Origin: Ditylenchus dipsaci | Taxonomy: Eukaryota; Nematoda; Chromadorea; Rhabditida; Anguinidae | DNA: 64,000 bases | Direction: 5' to 3' | NCBI GenBank assembly: GCA_004194705.1 | Contig: SADC01000707.1 | Coordinates: 496,001-560,000, forward strand | In this document: positions 10,943 to 25,900 of the stretch, piece by piece | Position numbering within the stretch: position 1 is the stretch's first letter | Layout of the letters: every line of letters begins with the position of its first letter | The notes under the pieces: generated by a model | What the model was told of the DNA's origin: nothing | Databases searched by the model: none | The model's input: the letters and a program-made list of their open reading frames with translations, nothing else | Translations under genes and position numbers: made by a program

Positions 10943-13900
10943 GTTTATCTTTTTTAAGTTAATATGATTTAATATAATCTACTCAGCATTAAAAATTTAT
11001 TTAAAAAACTTGATATTTCAAAAAATTTAAAAAAGGAAATAGACTAGTTTGATATGGATCTACTTGGATGTGACTTTTTTTATAAATTCAACGTGTTCTG
11101 AGCCTTTGGAGTCACCATAGTATTCGGAAATGTCCCAAGTAGTCAAAATTGTAAAAAAAGTTAAAAAAACATGCTGAGACATGACTAAGCATACACAAAG
11201 ACAGCTTATTAGCAATTTTTAGTTGGAGTTGTTTAATTTTAAATATTTTTTCGGAAAATATTCATGAATATAATCGCTTTTAAACAACCTTCTTTTTTTA
11301 GCTAATCCAGGGCTCTTAGACGTCCTTTTGAGAAATATTAGACTTTTTTGGGACCCAAAATCTTTTATATTTTAGCAATTTTGAGACAAACTCTTTTTTT
11401 TCAAATTGCAAAAGCCCTGGAATTATCTGTCTTTTATGTTGTTGTGGTTTGGTTTGTTGACTAAAAACCTTGAATTGTTTCCCTAGAAAAACGGCCAAAA
11501 TGTCCTTTTTAGCCAAATGTCTTTCTTCTGAAAAATATAAGAGCCCTTTAATAGTCTTATTTTAGGCATAAATCAGCGAGCAAGCCATTTTTTCAAAATT
11601 ATGTTTGAAGATCCAAATACTTATTCTATTGTGTCTCGAAAAGTTTTTTTTTCATAAAAAAGCAATTGCTGAAAAAAATTCAAATCGAAAATTTTTGAAA
11701 AATTGAGTTTACTACGTGACAACCTTATCCAAGTGGTTTCATACCTAGCTGGTTGTGCACACCAAATTAGTACTCAACTAATAATTCAGTCGTCGTCAAG
11801 CACTGCCAACCCCACAAAGGTGGAGAGCGTTACATGCGCACTTTGTACGACGATTTGTTTGTTGACTACCAGAAGTAGAGGATCTTTTTTAAAAAAGACC
11901 TAAGAAACTTTATTAAATTTTTAATTTAGGGAGATTCGGCCTGTGATAAATGACTCTGAACCACTCACAGGTATATATATTTCTGAGATTTTCGGTAGTC
12001 TGAAATTTTTTAAGTCATGAAAGTTTAGTTGCTGTCCAATTTGGCTTAAACAAATTTTGAAGGTCGATGAAAGGTTAAGATTTTACATTTTTTAAGCTAC
12101 AGTATTAATGGTAGCTTCATTTTTGTCCTCTCCCTCAAAAATGGTCACAATATTTTTTTCCTCTGTTGAAAAACTTTGTTATTGGTGTCATCATGTGACT
12201 AATAAACATGGCTACGAAATGAGCTATAAAGTGAAAATTGTGGATAAAATCGAGCTAATTCGCACTTTAGAGCCGCACACTTACTGACATACTTGCACGG
12301 CAGTCGGCTCTCCGCCGGCGGAGGCGGTGGCGCTCATTTTTATAGACCCGATGTTTATGCACATTCATTAGACTTTCTTGTAAAAATTTTTTGATTTTTA
12401 TTAGTAACAATGACTAGTTAAACATGTGTGGAAAGGATATTAAGGTTCTTAAAATATAATGTTCTAGAATTTTTTTTCAAATAAAGCTTACTTTTTCCCG
12501 GCGGTCTCCCTTCCGCCGGCGGCCCGCCGGGAAAAATGGGCAACTTCAAAGCGCGAAAACCCCCGGCGGAGGTGGCGGCGCTTTTCTGTTTTTTGGGGAA
12601 CGTGCAAGTATGCTTACGGTGCGGATGTGAGTGCTGCTCGAAAGTGAGGAAACACTCGATTTTATTGGAAACACTTGATTTTTTCAAATATTTCATTTTG
12701 CAGCGTTGTACTTTAGCTACAAAATAACACCAACCAAAAAGTTTTTTCATTAAAGGGGGAGAAAACTTTATATACGCACCGTCCAGGGTCGAAGGTTCAA
12801 GTCCTCTTGAGTGCACACACTGTTTATTTCACTCTATTTTTCAGTAAGTTCAATGACTGCTAGGTTTAAAAACAGTCGAGGAATCGATTGGAATTATTTT
12901 TAGCACTGCTTTACTGTCAGCAAATGCCCTAATTTTGGGATATTATGCAAATGAAAAACCTGTGTAGGATTGCATAGAAATTTAAATTTTTTTTTAATTT
13001 AACTTTAACTACATACCGTATTCTCTCTAATAGGCCGACACCCTCTAATAAACCGACACCCCTACTTTGAGGGACCGTATCTCAGTCCGAAGAAAAAAAA
13101 TTACATCGCTGTTTATTGCGTTTTCTTAGTTCCCACGAGCTCTATCGATTCCGCTTTTTCGATTTTGGATTTTCACCCGAAAATGTCGAGTTCGACCAAA
13201 ATTTTCACGATTTTTGAAGGGTTGAAAAATAAACCGACATGTCGGCCTATTAGAGAGAATACGGTATTACCTTTTCTCTGTATGATAGCTTAAGTGGGTA
13301 CTTATTTACCCTGACCCCCTATTTCGGAAATTTCGAAAATGACTTAAAGGGGCATACTAGGGGCATAATAATAATACAAAGGGGCATAATTAAGGCGGGG
13401 ATTAGCAACTTATTTCTCTCTTGACTATTTTCTATAAGTTTTCTACCTGATCCGACGAAAGTTTTGTACCTACTTTTTAAAAGTAGGATAAGGTCATAAA
13501 TATCAGATTTTACACGAGGCGAGTGAAAACAAGGACGATTTTTGAAAAACTACTGGTCCCGCCTTAATTTGCGGTGTAATGCGCTGGTATGCCCCTTTAA
13601 AACTACTGTTTAAGCTTTTTTCTGCTCAACGAAATAAAAGCAGTATTTCTAAACAATTTCTAAACTAAAAATTTTGAATTCTGTAACATATTTTCTTCCC
13701 AGCCATCAGAAATAGATGGTCTTTTATGGGTATCCTAGGGTCATTTCTAATTGATTGTGTCACACTTTTTTTAGTGAAGCTGTTCAAAAGCTGAAGCTGT
13801 GCAAAAATATTTTAAGTGCCTTAATCGCCCTTTTCAAGGTTGAGCAGAAAAAATTATCTAAAAGAGTAATTTATGTCATTTTCTAAAAATCCATAATGGG

Positions 13901-16900
13901 GAATCAGGCATAGGCGTAGCCAGGGGGGGGGCTGAGGGAGCTATAGCCCCGCTCCGTCAGGTTTTTCGAAAAAAAAAATGTTGATTAAAACACTATAAAA
14001 CTCGAAAACGGTGTAGGGAGAATGACCTCTCGGGGGCTTTAGCCCCCCACCCCGTCTGATTTTTCTGGCTACGCCTCTGGAATCAGGGTAAAAAAGTGAC
14101 TTCAAGTGAAAGCTCAGAACCTTTGCTAAATTTTGGTATATGAAATGCCTGATTTGTATAAAAAAGTCATGAAATATAAATCAGACCAGTCAAAGAAAAA
14201 ACCCCGAAAACGATCGATTTTGGGAAATTTAGATGGTTTTAGCCTGTTAAAAAGCTCCAGTAAGTGTAAAATACTACGCTGATGTCTCGTTGGATAGCTA
14301 AGAGGGTGAGGATCATTTTAGAACCAAACTTGTAAATAAAGAAGGCGAAAAATAGGGTGTGCACTCAATAGGATTATAACCAGTGACCCGAGGCGTTGCG
14401 TATATAAAGTTCTCCCTCCCTTTATAAAGGCAAAAAAAATTACCGCCATTTCAGAAAAGTCAGTCAAAAAATGACGCTTCCAATGGGACCGTAGCTTAAT
14501 CCAAAAATTTTCGTTATTATTTATACGACTTCGACTTAAGGGACCAAACATTGGTTAGTTAACTTAACTTTTTGTTAGTTTCTAAAACTAAAAACGACAT
14601 TTTTCGGCTGCAGAATGTATACTTATGGCTGGAATTGGTGAGATTTAATTTTCTTTTAATTGCTAAATAAATTTAATATGATTTCGTTTTTGAAGTATTG
14701 GGTAGATCAACTTCTGAAATGGGATCCATCATTATATGGTGGTAATTAATTAGTTGTTTCTGCTCTGCTCAACGGCATAAAATTTTTTTAAGGACTTGAT
14801 CGCATTCATGTGCCTTCAGCAAAAGTCTGATAAGCATAGGTAAAAAAATAAAAATATATTTTTTTGTATTTAGATATGGCGACCTGACCTTCTAGTTTAC
14901 AATAAGTGAGACATGTAATCTAAAAATCTAGTATATATTACAAAAAGTTTCAGTGCAAATATGAACGTTGAGGTTGGTGAAGTTATTCGACTTTAAAAAA
15001 TGGCTTTAGTGTACAAGTGGAATTTTTCGCCTGGGTCCCTTCTGTTGATTTTTTGTGATTTTTTAAGCTTAGGCTAGGGTAGGAAAGCGCTTGTTAGGAT
15101 GGAATCAAACATGCTTTTCTTACTATTTTATACTTCGAAAAACATGTTTGAGTTCGCCCTAACACACGCTGGCCTACCCTGTCTAAGCATAGAGCTTAAA
15201 AATCACACAAAATCCACAGAGGGGACCAAGGCAAAAAAAAACGTGCCACTTGTACACTATTATTAAAAATTCGGCGCTAGTAGCGAATAAAAGTGTTTGA
15301 AAAATTGTCCGTGTCCCGCGGGAGTATGAGGGGAGTTTTAAAAAAGTCTTTATCATTATGATGAAATAAAATAGATGAAGTTTTGGATTGCTGGCTACAG
15401 ACGGGGTGGTTCAAAAGTACTGCAGCATTTTTCGAAATGTCATTTAACGACCTATTGAGAGGCAATTTTTCGATCAAGATTTTTCAAACAAGACGTCATC
15501 GTTTAGCCCTGAATCTTATCTTTTGAATGCGCTATCGCTTGTCATCTTTCCATTTAGAAACGTGCCAGAAATATGCAAAACATCCTAAGAGTCCGAAAAT
15601 TTTAACAAGGGGACCAAGGCATAAATGCTGCAGTTTTGAAATCGTAAAATACCATGCCAAATTTATTTTTAAGTTTGTTGCCATGAAACTAGCCGTAAAG
15701 CATATTTTAAATGTAATAGCATATTTTATGGAGGAAAACTCAAAAATAAATTTGGTATGATATTTTACGATTTCAAAACTACAGCATTTATGTCTTGGTC
15801 TCCTCTGTAAAAATTTTTGGACTCTTAGGATGATTTTGCATAAATCTCTTAAAAATATGACGAACGATAGCGCATACGAAAGAGCCTATTCAGGGCTAAA
15901 CGATGACGTCTTGTTTGAAAAACGTTGATCAAAAAATTGCCTGTCATAGGTTGTTTAATGACATTTTTAAAATACTGCAGTAATTTTGAGCCACCCTGTA
16001 TAAAAGTCTTATATCCTTCTTTTATCTGAAGGACAACGAAATGGAGACCAACGCCATCATCAAATACAATGGGGAAGTCACCCTGTTTAGAGCCATGATC
16101 ACTGGCAAGTTCACCTACTCTTATTGATTTGGTGCAGAAAAACTCGATTTGTTTTCAGATATTGCCTGTTCTCTTTCACTATCTCTTTTCCATTTGATCA
16201 GGTTGGTTTAGAGATAAATAATATCCGGACATAGAGCACTCTTAATGAATGGACTCACGGTACACTATTCCGATAAGATTTTGATGATATTTTGAAAAAA
16301 AAAATTTTGTCCGAAAATTGACTTTTTGCCTTGAGGGACCAAGGCAAAGAGTACTGGAGAATCCGAGCAAGATTCTTGATCAAAAATGCACCAAGAAACT
16401 TTTTTTTGCCCAGTCCTAGTGAAAAAAAACAGGGAATTAATAATAAACATAGGCAATTTCAGGTACCCTCCAGTACCTTTACCTTGGTCCCCCAGGGCAA
16501 AAAGTCAATCTTTGGTCAAACATTTTTTTTCAAAAAGTGGATGGCGGCACCATAAAAACACTTTTTCTACAAGTTAAAGGTGCTAAAAACATCGAAAAAA
16601 CCTGTTTTTGGGTGCTTTTGGGAGGGCACCGAATAAGGGAGTCCGGCAAAATTCTCATTTCGTTTACAAATTCAGCAAATTTGCTACTTGACCTTTGCGA
16701 GCTGGAGTATGGATGGAAGCAAGGTTGTTCTCAGTTGCAGCTCTAGCTTGTAATATGCTTGACCTCACGTTTTAGTTGCTCCTCTACCCTATGAACAATG
16801 CAACTAATTTGGAGTTGTATGTGAGGAACACTGAGTGGGAGGTATTCCACACACCGCAATTTTTCCCCAAAAGCCCACTTTTCTGTTCCAGTTAATCGAT

Positions 16901-19900
16901 TTTGCAGTAAAGATGTACGAGAAGGTGTACGACTGCTGTCCCTACCCATTTCCTGGTTGGTTTGGAGCTGTTTGACAATATTATTCATTTATATTCATAG
17001 ATATCACCTACTTTGTTGCACTCAAAAGATCTCCTTCCTACTATATCTTTAGGTGATTATGGCTACCATTTTCACCTATTTAGTGATTAAAGCTATTTTC
17101 AGTTTGATTATCCCATCTGCTTTCATCACAGTGGTCACTATCGTCGGCTTCTTCACACCTCATTCAACCACTGGAGAAAATACTGAAAAAGTACGCTTCT
17201 CAAAATCCATTTGGGTCAAAATATAATAACACCCACTCATGTTCGACCCCCAGCTGAATCCGACACTTTTTTCATCCCTCTTTTGATCAATTTGCAAGTT
17301 GTTTTTCGTCGATAATGTCTGGGTTTGGTCTTTTAGATGACTAAGGTTTTGCCAATAAAAACTGAGCTGGCTAAACAGCGGTCATTTTCAGAAACGACTT
17401 AAAGTCGAACTCAACTTTCAAACTACATTGACATGTCTATTTCAGCAAAAAAAATCCAAAAATTGCTCCAACTCCAAAAATGTCGGATACAGTTTAAAAG
17501 CCCATGGTTTTTGAACGCAGCGACATTTCCAAAATTTGAATTGGCGGGGACACTTTTCATCATCTAGACCAATTAAATTTGAATGTGAATTGGGCTCGAC
17601 TAGTGAATGGTTCCATATTTTGATAAAATTTTAAATGCAAACAAAAAATAATTTAAAAAATAATTGTTGAATATTTTCACAGTAAAAAAGTGTCCCCGCC
17701 AATTCAAAATTTGGAGATGCTGCTGCGTTCAAAAACCATGGTTCTTTAAGTTGAGCAAACCTTTTTTGCAGCTAATTGTCGTATTTTTGGAGCTCATTTC
17801 GTCTTTTCGCATCTGATTCGAAAAAGGAGCTGTAAAAAAAGGAAATCAGCTGCGAAAAAGAGATCAGTTGCGAAAAACGTGAATCGGCTGCGAAAAGACA
17901 TAAATCGGTTGCAAAAAAGGCATGGCCCTTATAAGTAGTTATGGTGCAGTAAAAGTAGCCTTATATCGAGACTCTTTTCAAACATTTTTGATATAAAGGA
18001 CCTATGTGACAATAGGTGGATTTTTTTGCCTTGGATCCCCCCCTCCTTCCCGTTTTTCATTCCGATTTTTTAGTCTTAGACTTAGGCAAGGGTAAGCCAG
18101 TGTAAGTTAGGATGAACATAAGTCTAAGATATGTTTGAGTCCATCCAAACATGCGCTGGCCTACCCTTGCCCAATTCTAAAAAGTTCTAAAAAACAACGG
18201 AGAGAACTAAGGTAACCCCCCCCCCCGCATTGTCACATAGGCCAAATAAAGTGTTATTTGGTAGGTATCGACTGCTGTCACTGCTCTTCTTTCAATGACC
18301 ATAATAATAATGATGGTGTCAGATGAAGTTCCAGGTTAATCCTTTCTATGATTTTTTAAGCCGTTTTTTAAATATATTGGTTGGGAGAATATAGTGGTTT
18401 GCACTAGAATATATTGGTTTGCACAAAAAAGCGCGAGTAAGCTAAATGTGGAACCGGAATTCGAGAAAGTGGCTTGCTTTTTGAAATGTGATCTTGTGAA
18501 TCAGCAGATAAAACTAAGTTTTTGGTGATTTTTTCTATTTAAGCCACATCAGAACATATTCCGCTCATTGGAAAATACTACATTGGACTCATTTTTATAG
18601 TGAGAAATAGTCTTTTTTGGGTATTAATTACTTTTGTTGAATTTTTTAGATATTCATAGCTGCCTTCACGACCACCCTGACCCTGGCCTTCCAGATGAGG
18701 GGAAATGCTGGAGCAAGGATGTCAAATCGAATGAAGTATTTTCTGTTTGAGAGGGTGGCCAAAAGCATATTGGGCACTTGGATATTTACTATCCAAATCA
18801 CTAATAAACGATCAATCCGAAGGTTCAGAATCAGATCGGCTACACCAAGTCTGATAGATCAGCAACAGGTGAGCTTTTCATTAATAATAAATTTGATTAA
18901 CTGCTCATAGGATTTTTTTTTTTTTCCAAATGACTTTTTTTAATTAGCCAAAATCGACTTTTTGGGAGCCCTCGTTTCATACAAAAAAAAATCAAAACCT
19001 CCGACAACAAAAGTTTAGAAGACTGCGAATGAATGTGCCAGTCGGAGGATCATTCACCGAAGGCATCACAATGAAAGGGATTCAGATGCTCAATCCAATG
19101 AACAGCTCACTGTAATGCTTTTAAAAGCATTTTTAATTTCCACTTCAAATTACTTCAAAATTTAGGAACTGTCGCCTTACTCCACATCTGCAACTGCTGC
19201 TCCTACAACTGATATTGACAATAACAAAACCACCTATGTGTTTGAAAACAATTACTGTCAACAGCACCAAAATAACACGTCAGTGCCGGACAAGGCCACT
19301 AGCAACAATGTGCCTCATACAAACAGCGCTAAAACGGTCCAGACAAGCAGTATGAATGGCCCTGCATCCAGATATAACAATGTGGGCATACAACATTCAT
19401 CACGAGGAATCAACGCCAACAATTTCTTATTTGGAGGCGAGAAAAGGGCTAGAATTGTGAAAATGGATGATTTGCTGGAGATGGAGACCCAATGGAAAAC
19501 CAGGTAAATATTAATTAAACTTATTTGAAGCAAAAAGTTTTTAGAAAAATTTGGGTGTGATTTTGACGGTGCGTAGACGTTTAGGGGATTTTGTGACAAA
19601 TGTCACAAAATCCACTAAACGTCTTAACAGAACGCCAAGTTTGTACACATTCAAATTCATTCTGATTTCTCGCAAAACCGGTTTTCTGTGTTTGCTCTCC
19701 TAATTTTCTCCCGAAGTCTCTTTTTGAGTCCTTCGATGGACTTTTACCAATTTATGAGGCTTTATGGTAATTTTAGAGAATAATATGAAAAATGATAACA
19801 TTCTACTGTTTGTTCCTTTACATTGCTTTGTTAAGATGAAGGACTTCAAGTGGACTAACACCGACGTGATTGAAAACCTACAGCGACTCAAGAGTGAGAA

Positions 19901-22900
19901 GGTTACCGTGGGAGATGTCGTCGAATTCCTAAAGCAGCAATACAACAAAACGTGTGCGCTGAAGACGATCTATCGTCACATGCCAAGAGAAAGAACCGCT
20001 GATACATACCTCAATGATGAAATTATTGTGTAAGATTTTACTTTTTCCATAACCTGTCCTTTCTTACCTCTGCTTTAGGACTCTGCAAACTAAATTCTCG
20101 AATGAAATGCTGGCTGTTAAGGAAGGTTCTGATTATCGAGTGTACAAGAAGCACAAGGATGTCTTCGAATGCATCGATTGCTTAAAGTATTTTTGTCAAA
20201 TTTTCGGGATAGGTTTCAACGCAATTTTATGCAAACTTAGTGCGAAAACTCGTCCGACTCCAGTCCCTACTCTCAAACAGGTTGATGGCCATTACATGCT
20301 GAATAAGGAATGCATGTTAAAGAATGTCGCCTCCATCCAAAAAACAAGCTTATGGCAAGAGACATCGACCGTATGGTGCGAGAAGAAGCCGAGAAGAATC
20401 CGCTCATGAGGCCTCAGGAAGCTCATGAAAAAGGGCAGCAGCATGCTCTAAAGATGGCTAAGAATTCTGGGCAAACGGGAAAGGAGCCAGATTCCATTGC
20501 AGTTCTCTTTCCATCGTGCACAGCGTCCGCAATCAGTATTATCGCCGAAGAAAGATGGCCGCATCTAATGTGAGAAATCCTTTCATACCACCAAAGATGT
20601 ATGACGACACTTACCGTGCTTTTGTGATGGAAAATAAGGAACGGTTTGTAATTTTTCGAATCACTACCTGTGATTACTGTTTTTTCTTATAGATGGCTTT
20701 CTTGGCTGATGAGAAAAATGGGATAGTAATGTTTGCCTCGGATGATGACTACAAGGCAGCTGCGCAGTGCATACTTTTGATGGCAGACGGGACTTTCGAT
20801 TTGTGTCCGATTGGTTTTGCGCAGATTTTCATCATACATGGACTTGTAAGATTTTTCTCCTTTTCAGTTACTAATGTGTGTTAGTTTCTACTCTTAGTTC
20901 AAAGGAGAATGGATTGCAGTCATTACTTGTCTGATGGAGAATCGTTTGGAAGCTAGCTACAATGTCGTTTTTCAGCACTTGCAAGCGAAATGGGCTCAGC
21001 TGAAAATCAAGCCAGTTTTGAGAAGTTCCACTGTGACTATGAAAAAGCAGAGATGGGCGTGGACGAATTGGATCTGCTCTATTGAGGATGTTGATGATTA
21101 CATCAGAGATCATGCTACTACGCCGAGTGAAATCTTTGCCGAGCAGAAGCACTGGGGTAGCACGCAGCAATTGATCCTGGCAGCACGCCTCTACAATCGC
21201 AATTTTATCGTCTTCCAGCCAGATGAAAGAATGAGGTTTTTGAAATTCTCTGCTGCTTATGAAAACGCAAGTTTTTCTTTGGTGTGTCTGATGAATGATG
21301 GCTATGAATGTTATTTTTCAGTTGAGAACTCCTTTGGCACCAGGTCCTACTTCTATCATACGCTATCAACGCAGTCACTTTGATGTTGTGAGCCAAACAA
21401 AGAAAAATGAGAGACCAGTACTTTAGATATATTTTTGTCTAACCCATTGTTGAGAATTGTTATTTGTTTGAAGTTAAATAAAGTTCAGCGTGAATTTTGC
21501 TTTAGAGATTGTACCTTAGAGTGTTAAGGTTGTACCGTATTAATTATATTTTACGGTCCTTTTTTATAAATGGGCTCCCTCTAATACCGCTTTTTTAAGG
21601 ACTCAAATTAAAAGATTGGCAACTATTTTATGATTCTGTGGAGGGTGAAAGTTCTCAGTCTGGTCCGTTCAACAGAGCTAAAACGGTATTTCGGTGGGCC
21701 GCATAGACTTCTAGCACATTTTAATTATCGATGTACATCAATCAAAATACAGAAATAGTCATTGATTTTTGGCAGAGAATTGACTTTATCAACCGAAACC
21801 TAACTAGAAACCCGATGAGTTAAAATAGATAACAGAATGTCAAATTCTCTTCATATTATTCTCATAAAATACCATAAAGCCTCTATAAATTTGTAAAAAT
21901 TTATCAAAGGACTCAAAAAGAGACTTCAGGAGAAAAATTAAGAGACCAAACATAGAAAGCCGGCTGTGAAAAAAATAAGAATGAATTTAAACGTGTACAA
22001 ACTTGGCGTTCTGTTAAGACGTTTAGGGGATTTTGTGACATTTGTCACAAAATCCCTAAACGCCCCTATGCCGATTTTGACTAGACATGTACAGGGCGAA
22101 AAACATCTATATTTTTGTATAATTTGAAACACATTGTCTTCCACGAGGGAAGCAAAGTGCGCCTGAGAGAATCCAACGGACAATATTTTTCTATCTCATG
22201 TTTTATTTATATCTTTTTCTTTAACACGGGAAAGGCAGTGTGTACCAAATCTAGCGCTTTGTGCGGATTTTCACGCTGAACATGATGGCTGAAAAAATTT
22301 GGAAAGAGGACGGCTTCCAACGGGTGAAATAGCACTTGAAGATATATCATGCAAAATATGATTTTCACCTATTGTCAAACACCTAGAATTTGAGCAAAAT
22401 AGGCTCAAAGTTTATTTCACATCGGCGTGTAAAATCTCAAAATGCGTGGCGTAATCAGGGCTATCTTTTGCGCATAAACTTGTATCTGAGTGATCAAAAT
22501 TTCACAGAGCATTTTGATTTTCCTTAAAGCCATTTTTCAGAAATCCTTCATTTTGTCCATAAAACGCCATAACTTTGTGTAGAGACGGTTAGCTAGATTA
22601 GCTAAAAACTCATATTGAAAATAAAGACCATAATCTGACGATACTTTTAGCTAGAGTTGTAGAAATTCCCGGAAATATTCCCGGGAATATTCCCATTGTA
22701 CAACCCTACTTTTAGCACTAAATACAGCAATACCTTATCATAAAATCATGAAAAAATGGTCAAAATGAATCTCCTATATCTCCTATTTAGTATTAGTGCT
22801 GTTTTGTCTGTCTGCGGACAATTGATGTTTTGAGTTTGTTTGATATGGTTTTATTTGCTTTTTTGGTTAATTTTTTTAAATTGAAGCTTGGAATCTCAGG

Positions 22901-25900
22901 AGTAGAATGGTTGTTTTGGATTTTGGTTTTGATATCTTTTTTGTTTTAAATTTTTGGGTTTTAGTGAGCAAATTGGTGGTTTTTTTGTTCACAAGTCAAA
23001 ATCTCGGATCTGAGTAGCAGATGGTGCTCTTGCAGACTTTACCGTGTAGCCCTAAATCTCAGCTCTTTTATTTTTTATATTTTAATTTTTATAGTTGCAG
23101 TTTTAGAGCTGCAAAAAGTGCGATATTTGTAAAAGGATGTTTGTGGCGATGCTCCGGCATGTTACAAAAATTAATATTTTAAAGTTTTACAATTTTTGTG
23201 TAGCCCTGAATGGGCAAGAGTGCACTATATGTTTTCTTTTGTTTTTATAATTTTGAATATTTAGTTTTGCTTAGGTGAGGGTACCTGGATAGTGAGTAAG
23301 AGTACCAGGATATTGAGGTACGTGCCAGCAGAGTGGATAGCAGTGCTCGAATGCATAATCGAGTTGGTACGAAAGTTGGCCAACTTTTGGTCCAAAAATT
23401 TGGCCAATTTTGGCCAGTTTGACCAAAAATTGGCCAACTTTTTGGACCAAAAATTGGCCAATTTTGGTACTGCTTTGGATCTCAATTTTTTAACAATTTT
23501 GTACAAATTTTGGACCATTTTTGGTCCAGTTTTATTTATTTACCAGCTTGTTAAAAATATACACAATTTCACTGAAATGCGAAACGCTCGACATAAAAGA
23601 AGACTAAATTGATAGTTGGCAGAGTCAACTGGCTAACTTAAAATATTGTTTTTCAGAATTTTTTTTGAAGGGGACCGTTAAATTGAGAGTTGACTGTATA
23701 TATATGTTATATTTTATTTATATAAATTCAAACATGTTTCAGCTCAGGCTATCCTAGATTGCATGTAGAAAATATGATTTGCTTATACCAAAAAAATTAT
23801 TTTTTTGGTGTTTGAGAATACAGAATTTTTTTGACTATTAAATTTATAATCTACATTTTCAATATAATTCTTTTTCGATTTTGATTTGAAAAACCTTTTT
23901 TTTATTGATCTGTTTAACAGATGTCATTTTAGACAGTTCATTTTTTGTATTTTTATGTATTTGAAAAAATCCTCTTTTAACCGCTTGTTTAAAAATCTTT
24001 CAAAGTAAGTGAAATTTAATTGCTGTTTAAATATTGAATATATATAAATATATATATTAAAGGATAATATTTTTTTCTTACCGCAAAACACTTGAAAATT
24101 ACCGCAAATCATTTTTTATTACCGCAATTTGATTTTCCCGCAAAATACTTTTTTATTACCGCAAAAATTTTTTTTTACCGCAATTTGATTTTCCCGCAAA
24201 ATACTTTTTCTTACCGCAAAATACTTTTTTCTTACCGCAAAATACTTTTTTCTTACCGCAAAATACTTTTTCTTACCGCGGAATAACTCGGATCCCTCAG
24301 AATCCCACCCGGAATGGCCAGAAGCCCCTGAAAGTTGTTTTTTCGGGGTTTACTAAAGGGGGAGTAAACTTTTCGAGAAAATTCGATTGAGCGGATCAGA
24401 TTTCGGGTCCGATGGGCTTAATCGCTCAGAATTCTAGGTTTATGGTGTTTTCGAGTGGTTCAGGGTGGAGTTGTGGGCGATTGAGCCGATCGGACCCGAA
24501 ATCTGATCCGCTCAATCGAATTTTCGCAAAAAGTTTACCCCCCTTTAGTAACCCCGAAAAAACCAACTTTCAGGGGCTTCTGGCCATTCCGGGTGGGATT
24601 ATGAGGGATCCGAGTTGTTTCCTGACTGAAAAATTCAAATTCCCGCAAAATTTTGACTAAAAACGACGAGAAAATTTTTGTGGTAAGAAAAAAGTATTTT
24701 GCGGTAAGAAAAAAGTATTTTGCGGTAAGAAAAAAGTATTTTGCGGTAATAAAAAAGTATTTTGCGGGAAAATCAAATTGCGGTAATAAAAAATGATTTG
24801 CGGTAATTTTCAAGTGTTTTGCGGTAAGAAGAAAGTACCATCCTATATTAAATATATATATATATTAAATATTTGCTCAAGGCTGAGATATGAGATCAAT
24901 AGGGTGGGGAGTTATTAGAGTGTGGGGATTAATAAAAAAGTACAAAAGGTACAATTTTTGTGTGGAAAAGTGTTAGAAAACAGCTTTTTATCGTTTTAAG
25001 CACATAAAATTACTTAAGAGTCGTTTAAACACGATTTACAAAAATTTGCAAAATGCAAACAAGATATCATTTATTGCATCATCTCTAAAAAATTTAACAC
25101 AAAAAGGGGAAAGTATAAAGCAAATCAGAACAACGATTTGCTTCATACTTTTACCTTTTTGTGTTGAATTTTTCAAAATTTGAAAAATTTAAATTGGCGC
25201 TTTTGAATTTAAAGGGAATAAGGGCTGTATTGGGAGGGAAGGGAATAAAAGGGGGCCACTTTTATGGCAGAACGTTAAAAATTCAAAATTTTGTATTCTT
25301 CGGCTGCCTCACCATGTTTTTCAACTGGGCCGTGGCAAAAAAGACTCTATATGCATTTTATGGTCAAGAATACTTCTCGGAATCATGTCTAAGGTAAGTG
25401 CCCTTCGGGGCGCAGGGGGCTTGGGGCTTGGAGTTGAGATGCGCACACACACATACCTTAGACACAAATCACTAATAAACTCCGTCATATTTACCACCTA
25501 TATAACGTACCCTCGATTTAACGTACTCCTAGAGCCGGTCCCCAGGGGGTACGTTAAATCAAGACTCGACTGTATCTACAATATTAATAATTATAATTGT
25601 TAAATTAAGAATCTTCAAATATCTTTTTCGGCTAAATTACCGATAGTCCCACCACTCAATTAACCTTGACCCCACCAGTGAATCAGCTTAGGAGACCAAG
25701 GCATTTTTTCAATTTAAAATCTTAAAGTAATTCTTAAAATAGTATATTCACACTTTTAAATTATTATATTATTATTCAAATTGAAATCAACTGTAAGTTT
25801 TGTATTTGAATGGTATTTAAATGTTTGCTTCATTTGGCAAAAACTTTTGATTTTAGAGAAGACAATTGACAGCGTTTTAATGTTGCTGACATTCTGAGCT

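Noticed and set aside
19238..19599. Minus-strand frame overlapping the receptor loop exon
   Set aside because: Antisense shadow of a low-complexity Asn/Ser-rich exon; the plus-strand exon has splice sites and fits the gene.
23261..23612. Opposed frames rich in LANFW and KLANF repeats
   Set aside because: Translations of the TTGGCCAATTTTTGG repeat in both strands.
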